In this document: positions 43,238-51,047 of the stretch, one piece after another
Layout: the number at the start of each line of letters is the position of its first letter
How positions within the stretch are numbered: the first letter of the stretch is position 1
NCBI RefSeq assembly: GCF_015207255.1
Contig: NZ_JADEXG010000007.1
Coordinates: forward strand, 50,683 to 114,682
Length of the DNA: 64,000 nt
Reading direction: 5' to 3'
Source: Vasconcelosia minhoensis LEGE 07310
GTDB taxonomy: Bacteria; Cyanobacteriota; Cyanobacteriia; Phormidesmidales; Phormidesmidaceae
Notes under the pieces: generated by a model
Databases searched by the model: none
What the model was told of the DNA's origin: nothing
Seen by the model: the letters and a program-made list of their open reading frames with translations, nothing else
Program-made: the position numbers and the translations under genes

Positions 43238-44512
43238 ATGGGTCGTAATGCTCGGTGGTTGGTGGGATTGGGCTCGGTGCTGTTGGTGCTGGGTTTGGCT
43301 ATTCTGATATTCAAACGCTCCAGCCGACTGAGGATGGTCTCTCTGCCCGCAGAAGAGCCCGCTGCGGTACAGGCCGATGCGCCGGTTCGGGTGCAGGAGG
43401 CAGCGACGGTGCAGGCCGCGATCGCGCAGAGCGAGCAGGCGGCGGAGCTCGCCCCGGTAGCGACAACGGCGACCGAGTGGGACGGGGTTGTCGATCGGTG
43501 GACCGCCGCGATCGCAGAACTGCATTCCATTCCGCCGGAAAGCCCGGCCCGAGTCTATGCCCAGCGGCGGCTGCAAACGGCGATTCAAAATCTGGCCGAG
43601 GCTCAGCAAGCGGCGGCCCGCCAAAGCACCTGGGCTGCCCTACCTACTTTAGGTAGTGTCATCATCGACCAGCAGCTCTCTGGATATCTGTCATACCTGG
43701 CTGTGGTCGGGACGCCCGACATTTTAATTGTGGGCAGCTCGCGATCGCTTCAGGGAATTGATCCAGCGGTGCTACAGCAGGTATTAGCCGAGCAGGGATA
43801 CCCCGATCTAAAGGTCTATAATTTGAGCATCAACGGGGCTACGGTTCAGGTTGTCAACTATCTATTGCAGGCGGTGCTGACGCCAGAGCAGCTGCCAAAG
43901 CTAATTATTTGGGGCGGGGGAGCGCGCTCGTTCAACAGCGCTCGGCTCGATCAGACCTTTGCCAATTTATTGGATTCGCCTGGATATCGGGCAATTTCAG
44001 CTGGGGTCAGGCCTGCTTTAGCCGAGCCCAATCGCCTGCTCGACCCCAACCTGATTCTCAGCGACCTGACGGCAGCGGGCTTTCTCCCGATCGCGAATCA
44101 GTTTGAACCGGCCGATTACTACCGTCGATTTCCCCGCGTCAGCGGTTTTTATGACACCGACTATCGGCCCTTCTCCATCCAGGGCGTCCAGACCATTACC
44201 CTTGAACATCTGGTTGCCTTTCTTCAGGCACGTGGTATCGAACTGATATTTGTCAATTTACCCCTAAGCCAGGACTATTTAGATTCAGCCCGTCTGGTCT
44301 ACGAACGCCAGTTTCAGCAATTTCTGCAAAACCAAAGCCAGACCGATGATTGGGCGGTGATCGATTTGCTACAGCAGTGGCCCGAGCAGCAGACCTATTT
44401 TGCCGATCCCAACCATCTCAATCAGACTGGAGCGGCATCTGTAGCCCGGCTGTTGGGCAGTGCACCTGAGGTTTTAGATGCGATTGAGCGGGTGCGGGGA
44501 GTGGGGGAGTGA
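43238..44512 (+). CDS. DUF1574/SGNH-like membrane-anchored protein
   Basis: The 424-residue protein has one N-terminal membrane helix (residues 7-26), a coiled-coil-like Ala/Gln-rich section (about 35-135), and a SGNH-hydrolase-like domain. Motifs are ILIVGSSRSLQGIDP near residue 165 (nucleophile Ser in GSSRS), the oxyanion region LIIWGGGARSFN near 225, and the C-terminal DPNHLNQTGAASVARLL near 390 (Asp-x-x-His). Such proteins often act on polysaccharide acyl groups. The stop codon lies inside a 16-base tandem repeat. Confidence 0.8.
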   Translation: MGRNARWLVGLGSVLLVLGLAILIFKRSSRLRMVSLPAEEPAAVQADAPVRVQEAATVQAAIAQSEQAAELAPVATTATEWDGVVDRWTAAIAELHSIPPESPARVYAQRRLQTAIQNLAEAQQAAARQSTWAALPTLGSVIIDQQLSGYLSYLAVVGTPDILIVGSSRSLQGIDPAVLQQVLAEQGYPDLKVYNLSINGATVQVVNYLLQAVLTPEQLPKLIIWGGGARSFNSARLDQTFANLLDSPGYRAISAGVRPALAEPNRLLDPNLILSDLTAAGFLPIANQFEPADYYRRFPRVSGFYDTDYRPFSIQGVQTITLEHLVAFLQARGIELIFVNLPLSQDYLDSARLVYERQFQQFLQNQSQTDDWAVIDLLQQWPEQQTYFADPNHLNQTGAASVARLLGSAPEVLDAIERVRGVGE

Positions 44513-44541
44513 TGGAGTGGGGGAGTGATGGAGTGGGGGAG
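44501..44541. repeat. 16-base G-rich tandem repeat over a stop codon
   Basis: GTGGGGGAGTGATGGA occurs at 44501-44516 and 44517-44532, with a partial third copy to 44541. The first copy supplies the TGA stop (44510-44512) of the preceding gene. A related G-rich repeat occurs at 63964. Confidence 0.9.
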
Positions 44542-44602
44542 AATCAGTCCAAATTGGGTCTAAATTGGGAACCCTAGCTAGGATAGGGGTAGGCAAATAT
44601 TC

Positions 44603-44686
44603 CCTAGACTCATTTGCCTAGACTCATTTGCCTAGACTCATTTGCCTAGACTCATTTGCCTAGACTCATTTGCCTAGACTCATTTG
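44603..44686. repeat. six perfect tandem copies of a 14-base unit
   Basis: CCTAGACTCATTTG is repeated six times without a single change. The stretch lies in the gap between the DUF1574-like gene and the J-domain gene, 121 bases before the latter. The preceding AGGCAAAT (44591-44598) is the reverse complement of ATTTGCCT, the junction sequence between units. Confidence 0.97.
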
Positions 44687-44807
44687 TAGGTGGGAGAACC
44701 TGCCCGGAGGCGTTACCTGAAAACTTGGAAGGGCGGCCAAACGGACTATCACTCGCACTGAAACTTTAGAATGGCGAAATTTTGAACAATCCGGATCCTT
44801 CAGCGAT

Positions 44808-45446
44808 ATGTCACTTGCCGACCACTACCGAACTCTAGGGCTGCGAACGGGTGCATCGTTTGCTGATATTAAGTCATCCTATCGGCAGTTAGCGCGGCAG
44901 TATCATCCCGATGTCAATCCCACCGATCAGCAGGCCAAGGACCGGTTCATCCAAATTACCCATGCCTATAATACGCTGGTCGAAAAGCTTCAGCCTAAAC
45001 GGCCCGTCTTGCCCCGGCCGGATCGGTCGGCGCGGGCGACCGTAGAAACGGTGAAGACTGTCTTCAAAACTGAGACATCTCCTCCACCGCAGCGGGCCGA
45101 GACCCATCTGGATTCTCACCTGTCTCATCTCGATCGGCAGATCAAGCAAACGGCCTACATCCAGCTGCAGCTGCTGCTGCGGGAGAAGAAGTTTCCCCGC
45201 GCGATCGCCCTGGTAGAAGGGCTTGCTCAGCGCCTACCCCAGGACCCAGAGGTGCGACAGTGGCAGGCGATTACCTACCAACGCTGGGCTCGCGATTTGA
45301 TTTCACAGCGGCAGTACGCTAAGGCGCGGGTCTATCTGCAAAAGGCCCTGCGCTCCGATCCCCACAATCGTTCGCTCTGGGCCGAGGTCAACCGCGACTT
45401 TTGGCAGCTCGAGCAAAAAGTTAGGCAAACGGCGACCCGCTCTTAA
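44808..45446 (+). CDS. J-domain (DnaJ-like) protein with TPR-like C-terminus
   Basis: The 212-residue protein starts with a complete J domain (residues 1-62): DHYRTLGLRTGASFADIKSSYRQLARQYHPDVN with the HPD tripeptide that stimulates Hsp70. After a Pro-rich linker, residues 120-205 form TPR-like helices (ARVYLQKALRSDPHNRSLWAEV). It lacks the zinc and C-terminal domains of DnaJ, so it is a specialised co-chaperone. It is convergent with the HEAT protein gene. Confidence 0.9.
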   Translation: MSLADHYRTLGLRTGASFADIKSSYRQLARQYHPDVNPTDQQAKDRFIQITHAYNTLVEKLQPKRPVLPRPDRSARATVETVKTVFKTETSPPPQRAETHLDSHLSHLDRQIKQTAYIQLQLLLREKKFPRAIALVEGLAQRLPQDPEVRQWQAITYQRWARDLISQRQYAKARVYLQKALRSDPHNRSLWAEVNRDFWQLEQKVRQTATRS

Positions 45447-45487
45447 TGGCAAAGAACTCGCGATCGCGGATTGCGTGCCGCCGTTTC

Positions 45488-46909
45488 TCAGTCCCGTCTG
45501 CCCTGTCCGGCGTCTGGCTCTGCCTCATCGGCTGGGAAGTCCTGCCTAGAATCTCTCAAACTCCGAAAAGAAGCGTCTACGTTCGGCAGTCGGCGAATCC
45601 GGTTCAGCTGCTCCAGCGCCCAGGTCGCGGTTTTACGGACTTCGGGGTCTTCGTCTTCAACGGCGTGGCCCAGCATCTGGCTCACCTGAACGACCAGGTC
45701 GTAGATTCGGGTGAGGTCACGGATGGCATTTTTGCGAACCTCAGGATTGTCGTCCTGTAGGGCAATCGCCAGCGCTCGGTTCATCGGCCGGAGTGAGCGG
45801 ACGCCAATCTCAGACAGGGCCGCCAGAGCTAGACTTTTCTCTTTAGAGTCTGCGTCAATCATCGAATTGACCAGCGGCTGAATCGCGGTAGAGTTACCCC
45901 GCTGGCCTAGCTCCCAAATTGCCTTGCGGCGCTGGCTGGGGTCTGGACTTTGGAGTTCTTGGATCAGCTCGGCGGTAATATTGACCTTGGCTAGGCGGGT
46001 CGTCTCGCCCATCTGCGATACCGGCTCGGCATCGGTTCCTGTGCTGCCCTCCAAACCGGCGCCCAAAGCCCCGACATGGCCACTATTGCCGATATTGCTA
46101 CGATCGCCATTCCCCGCAACGCTGACTGAAGCGTCAGCATAGTCCCCTGGGCGGGCAGCCGCAGGGAAGGCTGCGGTCGCGACCGATGGAGACAGACCAG
46201 GCTCCTGATCGAAGCGTGTATCAAACTTAGGAATCTCGCCCCAGGAATCGTCGTCCTCGCCCTTTGAGCGACCTCGACTGAGCAGGGCAAAACCTAAACC
46301 CAGTAAGAACAGCGCTGCCCCAACCAGGACAAAAACTAGGAACGAACCTGCGCCATCTTCGGCAGTATCCGCAAGCTCAGGTTCTAACTCCTCTAGCGCA
46401 GCCTCAGGAGCCGCTTCAGGAGCCGCCTCGGGCTCAGCCGGAGACTGGGCCAATTCGACATTGAGACTGGTTTCAGCCAGCTGTGGGGTATCTGCCGCCG
46501 TCGCGATCGCGGCGGCGGCCTCAGCCTGCCGCTCGCTCCTATGCAGCCGCTCCCAAGTAGAAATGTCAATCTTGCCCGTCGCTGGAATCCCAGCATCTTG
46601 CTGAAAGGTTTCTACAGCCCGCTGCGTAATCGCGCCATACAGGCCGTCTACCGGGCCGTCATAATAGCCCCGCTGCTGGAGCTGCTGCTGGAGCGTTCCG
46701 ACCGCCTCACCCCGGGTGCCTACGCTCAGCAGGGCTGTAGCCCCTTCAGTCGAGTCGGCGGGCGGACTGGTGGAGGATGCCGCCGCGGCCGACTGAGCGA
46801 GCAACTGCGGCGGGGTCTGGGCAAAAGCAGTCGCTGCTCGGCCGCGCTCTGCTAGGCCACCAACAGCAGCTAAACCTGTGAAAAACAATAGAGCAGAACG
46901 CCAAATCAT
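45488..46909 (-). CDS. membrane protein with peptidoglycan-binding domain and HEAT repeats
   Basis: The 473-residue protein has a signal-like N-terminus (1-25), a PG_binding_1 domain at about 60-122 (GTLQQQLQQRGYYDGPVDGLYG then TQRAVETFQQDAG), an acidic Ala/Pro/Glu linker (158-187), one membrane helix (188-211) followed by RGRSKG, and C-terminal HEAT repeats from about 313 (LQSPDPSQRRKAIWELGQRG, LQDDNPEVRKNAIRDL, EDEDPEVRKTATWAL). The topology implies peptidoglycan binding outside and a HEAT scaffold inside the cell. The last 20 residues are Asp-rich. The role is unknown. Confidence 0.85.
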   Translation of the reverse strand: MIWRSALLFFTGLAAVGGLAERGRAATAFAQTPPQLLAQSAAAASSTSPPADSTEGATALLSVGTRGEAVGTLQQQLQQRGYYDGPVDGLYGAITQRAVETFQQDAGIPATGKIDISTWERLHRSERQAEAAAAIATAADTPQLAETSLNVELAQSPAEPEAAPEAAPEAALEELEPELADTAEDGAGSFLVFVLVGAALFLLGLGFALLSRGRSKGEDDDSWGEIPKFDTRFDQEPGLSPSVATAAFPAAARPGDYADASVSVAGNGDRSNIGNSGHVGALGAGLEGSTGTDAEPVSQMGETTRLAKVNITAELIQELQSPDPSQRRKAIWELGQRGNSTAIQPLVNSMIDADSKEKSLALAALSEIGVRSLRPMNRALAIALQDDNPEVRKNAIRDLTRIYDLVVQVSQMLGHAVEDEDPEVRKTATWALEQLNRIRRLPNVDASFRSLRDSRQDFPADEAEPDAGQGRRD

Positions 46910-47410
46910 CGCTAGTCTTACCTTGTAATCTCCCCTAACATCCCAACTTCTGCCCTCCCCCTATAGCTGCTGCCCTAGTCATGTCTGGTCAGGGCACAGT
47001 CAATGCAATGCTTGAGCTTATGCTCAGAAAAATTGAATCATCAGCTGAGAAACCAAGCTGGAAAGGACCCGCTGTTCTACATGGTCTCAGAATACCCGCC
47101 TACTCACTTCAACTAAATCGTATAGCTGAAGTCAAAAACGCCACGCCTAAAAAGCGCTTTACCCTACGCAGCAGCTCTCATAGCTGAGTTAGCGATGCTG
47201 AGTTAGCGATATGGATACCTACACTCTACCCTAACGCTATCTGCCCGCCGACGTAAATAGAGCGGGCATACCAGATCAGCAGAGATCTGAGCAGCTCTAT
47301 TTTGCCGCTATCCTACTGCAAAAGCGCAGAACCGCATACGAGCGACTATTCAAACTTGGGGGCAAACTTGGGGCTTGATCCAGCTCTGCCCTCGCCTAAG
47401 CGCTGGGCAA
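46910..47410. other. 501-base gap without a supported gene
   Basis: It contains the 14-base tandem repeat at 47183, a TGCCCGC/GCGGGCA stem (47242-47248 with 47262-47268) and CAAACTTGGGG repeated at 47353 and 47364. A 68-codon plus-strand frame at 46981 has no family signal; I do not accept it. Confidence 0.5.
47183..47210. repeat. two tandem copies of a 14-base unit
   Basis: GCTGAGTTAGCGAT occurs at 47183-47196 and 47197-47210, perfectly and without a gap. Confidence 0.92.
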
Positions 47411-48490
47411 TCAGTCGGGAGCTGTCTTAGTTCGAGCTGGCAAAACTGGCGGCGCTTGAGCTTCCGGCGCTGGAACGGCAGGCGACGGACGGGTGATGAG
47501 TGATTCTAGCTGAGCCCTTTGGTTGATCAAATAAATACTCACCAGCGTCAGGCCCACGCCCATCCACTGCAGCAAACTCAGGCTTTCTGACAGCAGCAGC
47601 ATACCAAACACCAGCGCAAAAACAGGGGTGAGAAAAGTCAGTGAGCTGAGGCTGGTCAAATTTCCCTGGGCAGCTAAATAAAAGAAGACGCCATAGGCGA
47701 TCGCGCTGCCAAATATGGTGGCATAGGCAATTGACATCCAGCCAGAAATGCTGACGCCTTGCCACTGAGCGGTTTCCTGCCAGGCCGACAGGGCAAACAG
47801 CGGCAGCCCGCCCAGCACCATGTGCCAGCCGGTGGCCGCGATCGGGTCGGCGTGACGGCTGACAAAGCGAATCAGCACCGTACCGACCGCCATCGACAGC
47901 GCCGCCATCAGCATCAGCCATTCGCCCTGCTGAAACAGATCGGTTAGGACTTCGCGGCCCAGGGTGCCATTAGTCAGCGGGCTCTGACCGTTAAACAAAC
48001 CCCAGATCCAGGGATCGGGTAGTCCCAACAGGCTGATCCCCAGCAGCCCAATCCCCAGCCCTAGCCAGCCAAAGGGGCCTACTCTTTCCTCAAACAGAAA
48101 GCGCGCCATTACCGCCACGGCCAGGGGCTGCGAATCAATCATTACCGACCCCAGCCCGGCTCCGGTGCGGGTTAGTCCCTCGGCTAAAAAGCCTTGAAAC
48201 ATCGTCCCGTCAATCAGGGCAAAGAGCAAAATCCAGCTCCAGGCCCGCCAGCCGCGCGGCTGCGATCGCCCCAAATAGACCGCCGCCAGCAGGACGAGAA
48301 ATCCCGCTGGCAGCAGCCGCACCCCAGCCAGGAAAAACGGCGTCGTATCGTCGATGGTGCCTTTCATCGCCACCATGGCGGTGCCCCAGAGAAAAAAGGG
48401 CGAAATCAGCAGAAGAGAACCGGCAAAGGACTGAGCTGACCGAGCGGAAGAATGCATATGTGCAGGAATATCAGGGGATTGGAGCGGCAA
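47411..48490 (-). CDS. EamA/DMT family transporter
   Basis: The 359-residue protein has about ten membrane helices and the duplicated EamA fold: first half begins LLLISPFFLWGTAMVAMKG, second half begins GEWLMLMAALSMAVGTVLIRF and ends in SLLQWMGVGLTLVSIYLINQRAQ. DMT carriers export or import small metabolites; the substrate is unknown. The start may be 48490 or the Met at 48457. Downstream the C-terminus is Pro/Ala-rich. It is divergent from sppA. Confidence 0.88.
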   Translation of the reverse strand: MPLQSPDIPAHMHSSARSAQSFAGSLLLISPFFLWGTAMVAMKGTIDDTTPFFLAGVRLLPAGFLVLLAAVYLGRSQPRGWRAWSWILLFALIDGTMFQGFLAEGLTRTGAGLGSVMIDSQPLAVAVMARFLFEERVGPFGWLGLGIGLLGISLLGLPDPWIWGLFNGQSPLTNGTLGREVLTDLFQQGEWLMLMAALSMAVGTVLIRFVSRHADPIAATGWHMVLGGLPLFALSAWQETAQWQGVSISGWMSIAYATIFGSAIAYGVFFYLAAQGNLTSLSSLTFLTPVFALVFGMLLLSESLSLLQWMGVGLTLVSIYLINQRAQLESLITRPSPAVPAPEAQAPPVLPARTKTAPD

Positions 48491-48555
48491 CGAGGGCTTA
48501 AAGGACGGCCTCGGCAGGCGTATACTAGTCTAATTAGGATAGCGCTGTACCCTCT

Positions 48556-49419
48556 ATGATCTGGCCGTTTAAGCCGCGATATCGCAAACAGATTGCCCGC
48601 ATTGAAGTGACGGGCGCGATCGCGGGCGCTACCCGTAAGCGCGTCCTCGAAGCGCTCGACGAAGTCAAAGAGAAGAAATTTCCGGCGCTGCTGCTGCGAA
48701 TTGACAGCCCCGGCGGCACGGTGGGCGATTCCCAGGAGATCTATAGTGCCCTGCGCCAGCTGCAAGACCAGGTGAAAATTGTCGCCAGCTTTGGCAATAT
48801 CTCGGCCTCGGGCGGCGTCTATATCGGCATGGGAGCGCAGCATATTGTAGCCAATCCGGGTACGATTACCGGCTCGATTGGCGTCATTCTCCGCGGCAAC
48901 AACCTGGAACGACTGCTGGAGCGACTCGGCGTTTCATTTAAAGTGATCAAGTCCGGTCCCTATAAGGACATTCTGGCCTTTGACCGGGAGCTGACGCAGC
49001 CCGAGCAGACCATCCTGCAAGAGCTCATCGACGTCAGCTACGGCCAGTTCGTTCGCACCGTAGCAGAGGCCCGGCACCTGACTGAGTCGGCCGTGCGCAG
49101 CTTTGCCGACGGCCGCATTTTTACGGGTGAGCAGGCACTGAGCTTAGGTATCGTAGACCGCTTGGGCAGCGAAGAAGATGCCCGGCGCTGGGCGGCAGAG
49201 CTCGCCGACCTCGACCCGGACCAGACAGAAACCTATACCCTGGAAGAGCGAAAGCCCTTCTGGGCGCGTTTTCTCCCCGGCGGCCGACTATATCTGGAAT
49301 CGGCTGGCGGTGCTCTGGCCCTGCCGTCTGCACCGTTCTCGGCGACGTTGGGCCGGCTGGAGTTTGAGCTCTCGACCCAGGGGCTGCCGCTGTGGCTATA
49401 CCAGCCCGGGTTCTATTAG
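48556..49419 (+). CDS. sppA: signal peptide peptidase SppA (S49)
   Basis: The 287-residue serine protease degrades cleaved signal peptides; the cyanobacterial short form is related to light acclimation. It shows LLLRIDSPGGTVGDSQEIY near residue 50, the nucleophile region GNISASGGVYIGMGA near 85 and the Lys-containing KSGPYKDILAFDRELTQPEQ near 135. It lacks the N-terminal half of E. coli SppA, the normal form in small homologues, and no membrane helix is seen. Confidence 0.93.
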   Translation: MIWPFKPRYRKQIARIEVTGAIAGATRKRVLEALDEVKEKKFPALLLRIDSPGGTVGDSQEIYSALRQLQDQVKIVASFGNISASGGVYIGMGAQHIVANPGTITGSIGVILRGNNLERLLERLGVSFKVIKSGPYKDILAFDRELTQPEQTILQELIDVSYGQFVRTVAEARHLTESAVRSFADGRIFTGEQALSLGIVDRLGSEEDARRWAAELADLDPDQTETYTLEERKPFWARFLPGGRLYLESAGGALALPSAPFSATLGRLEFELSTQGLPLWLYQPGFY

Positions 49420-49460
49420 ACCGGTAGGCGGTAGGATAAAAGCCGAACGGAACGATATCA

Positions 49461-49871
49461 GTGAGGAATGGGGCGGTGGGTCGAGTACGGGCGATTCGGG
49501 GAGCGACGACGGTCTCTGAGAATTCGGCGGCAGCGATGACAGAGGCGGTCCATCAGCTGCTAGACGAGCTAGAGCGGCGCAATCCGCTCGACCCGCTGGA
49601 TATTATTAGCGCCACCTTTTCGGTGACCCGGGACCTAGACGCCATTTTCCCCGCCGCGATTGCCCGGCAGCGCGATCGCTGGGAGAATGTGCCCCTGCTC
49701 GACGTCCAGCAAATGCATGTCGCAGGCAGCCTGCCCCGCTGCATTCGCTTTTTAATCCACGCCTATCTGCCTGCCCTCCAGGGCGAAGTCTATCACCCCT
49801 ATCTGCGCGGCGCCCGCGACCTACGCCCCGACTGGTGCGTAGCGCCGCCGCTGGTCTGCGATCGCGAATAG
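49461..49871 (+). CDS. aroH: chorismate mutase AroH class
   Basis: The enzyme converts chorismate to prephenate in phenylalanine and tyrosine synthesis. The compact AroH form (about 120-136 residues) shows RVRAIRGATTV at the start and an ending LPRCIRFLIHAYL with the conserved Arg residues. The start may be GTG 49461 or GTG 49476, since homologues begin close to RVRAIRGATT. It ends nine bases before the convergent crtR. Confidence 0.9.
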   Translation: MRNGAVGRVRAIRGATTVSENSAAAMTEAVHQLLDELERRNPLDPLDIISATFSVTRDLDAIFPAAIARQRDRWENVPLLDVQQMHVAGSLPRCIRFLIHAYLPALQGEVYHPYLRGARDLRPDWCVAPPLVCDRE

Positions 49872-49879
49872 CTCCAGCC

Positions 49880-50809
49880 CTATCCTTCGCTCTCAGCAGC
49901 CTTTTCAACGGTAGCCGCAGGCTTCGGATGAAAGCGAATGCCCAGAAAGACATCGTACAGAAAACTCATAAAATCCCGCGTCTTCAGCAGCCCCAGCGTC
50001 TGCGGCGAGCCCTTCTGATCGAGCAGTGGCTGCATCACTTCGTAGGCCGGTTTGTATTTATACCAGGGAATCGACGGCCAGAGGTGGTGCACCAGGTGGT
50101 AGTTCTGACCCATGATCAGCAGATTGAGCACGGCGCTGGGGTAAACCCGAGCGTTTTTCCAGCGGTTGCGATCCTGAAATGGGCGATGGGGCAGATAGTC
50201 AAAAAAAAGCCCCAGGGCCAAGCCCACCACTAGAGCAGGCGAAAACCAGTAGTTAAACAGATAGTCTAAGAAGCCAAACTGGCAGGCGCAGTAGACCAGC
50301 GCGGCGACTGCCAGCCGGCTCAGCAGCCACTCCAGCAGCTCATACTTGCGCCACAGGCGGCGCTGAAAAAAATAAATTTCGTGATAAAAAAACCGTGCCG
50401 CAATCAGCCAGAGCGGCCCACCGGTCGAGACGAAATGGTCGGGATCGTTCTTGGGATCGTTGACATGGGCATGGTGCTGTAGGTGAACCCGGGTAAAGAC
50501 CGGAAAGGTAAACCCCAGCATTAGCGCACTGCCATGTCCTAGCGCCGCGTTCACAATCGGATTGCGATGGGCTGACTTATGGGAAGCATCGTGGATCACG
50601 GTTCCGACTAAGTGCAGCGCGAGCGTATTCAGCAAGAAACAGCACCAGCTCGGCGTGTCCCAATTGAAATAGCCAACCGTCGATATTACGATCAGGCAAA
50701 GAGCGCCGAAAAACATGAGCAGATTAGGGCTCAGCCCACCGTCTGCGTCGAGAAACTGCTTCGGGACTCTTTTTGTAATCGTCAGGGGCTCCACTGCCAC
50801 CGACACCAT
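49880..50809 (-). CDS. crtR: beta-carotene hydroxylase (di-iron desaturase family)
   Basis: The 309-residue membrane enzyme hydroxylates beta-carotene rings to make zeaxanthin. It has the three His clusters of fatty-acid-desaturase-like di-iron enzymes: HDASHKSAH near residue 75, HLQHHAHVND near 110, and LVHHLWPSIPW near 240, with DYLPHRPF between. About four membrane helices are seen. The pattern agrees with CrtR and is distinct from CrtZ. It is convergent with aroH and divergent from pyk. Confidence 0.9.
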   Translation of the reverse strand: MVSVAVEPLTITKRVPKQFLDADGGLSPNLLMFFGALCLIVISTVGYFNWDTPSWCCFLLNTLALHLVGTVIHDASHKSAHRNPIVNAALGHGSALMLGFTFPVFTRVHLQHHAHVNDPKNDPDHFVSTGGPLWLIAARFFYHEIYFFQRRLWRKYELLEWLLSRLAVAALVYCACQFGFLDYLFNYWFSPALVVGLALGLFFDYLPHRPFQDRNRWKNARVYPSAVLNLLIMGQNYHLVHHLWPSIPWYKYKPAYEVMQPLLDQKGSPQTLGLLKTRDFMSFLYDVFLGIRFHPKPAATVEKAAESEG

Positions 50810-51047
50810 CGCTTTGCTCCTTCACACCGGGTCTTTTCAGAGATTCATCTAAGCTCTCCTCGGTAGTATACGCTACCTGCAGAGGCCAATGAAGATTTGT
50901 ATCATTATCTCATTTCCTATAACAGGGTAGCGTCAAAACCGCCAAGTTTTACCGCCGCTGCTAGCCAATATTCTTACCCACCCCATCTGCCGAACATGCT
51001 AATATCCTTGCAGTTTTTGGTCACACCAATTTCAGTTTGGGAACCCT

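Noticed and set aside
44603..44686. possible CRISPR array
   Set aside because: The 14-base units abut with no spacers and there are no cas genes nearby.
46981..47187. 68-codon frame in a 501-base gap
   Set aside because: No ribosome site, no domain, and the end runs into a tandem repeat.
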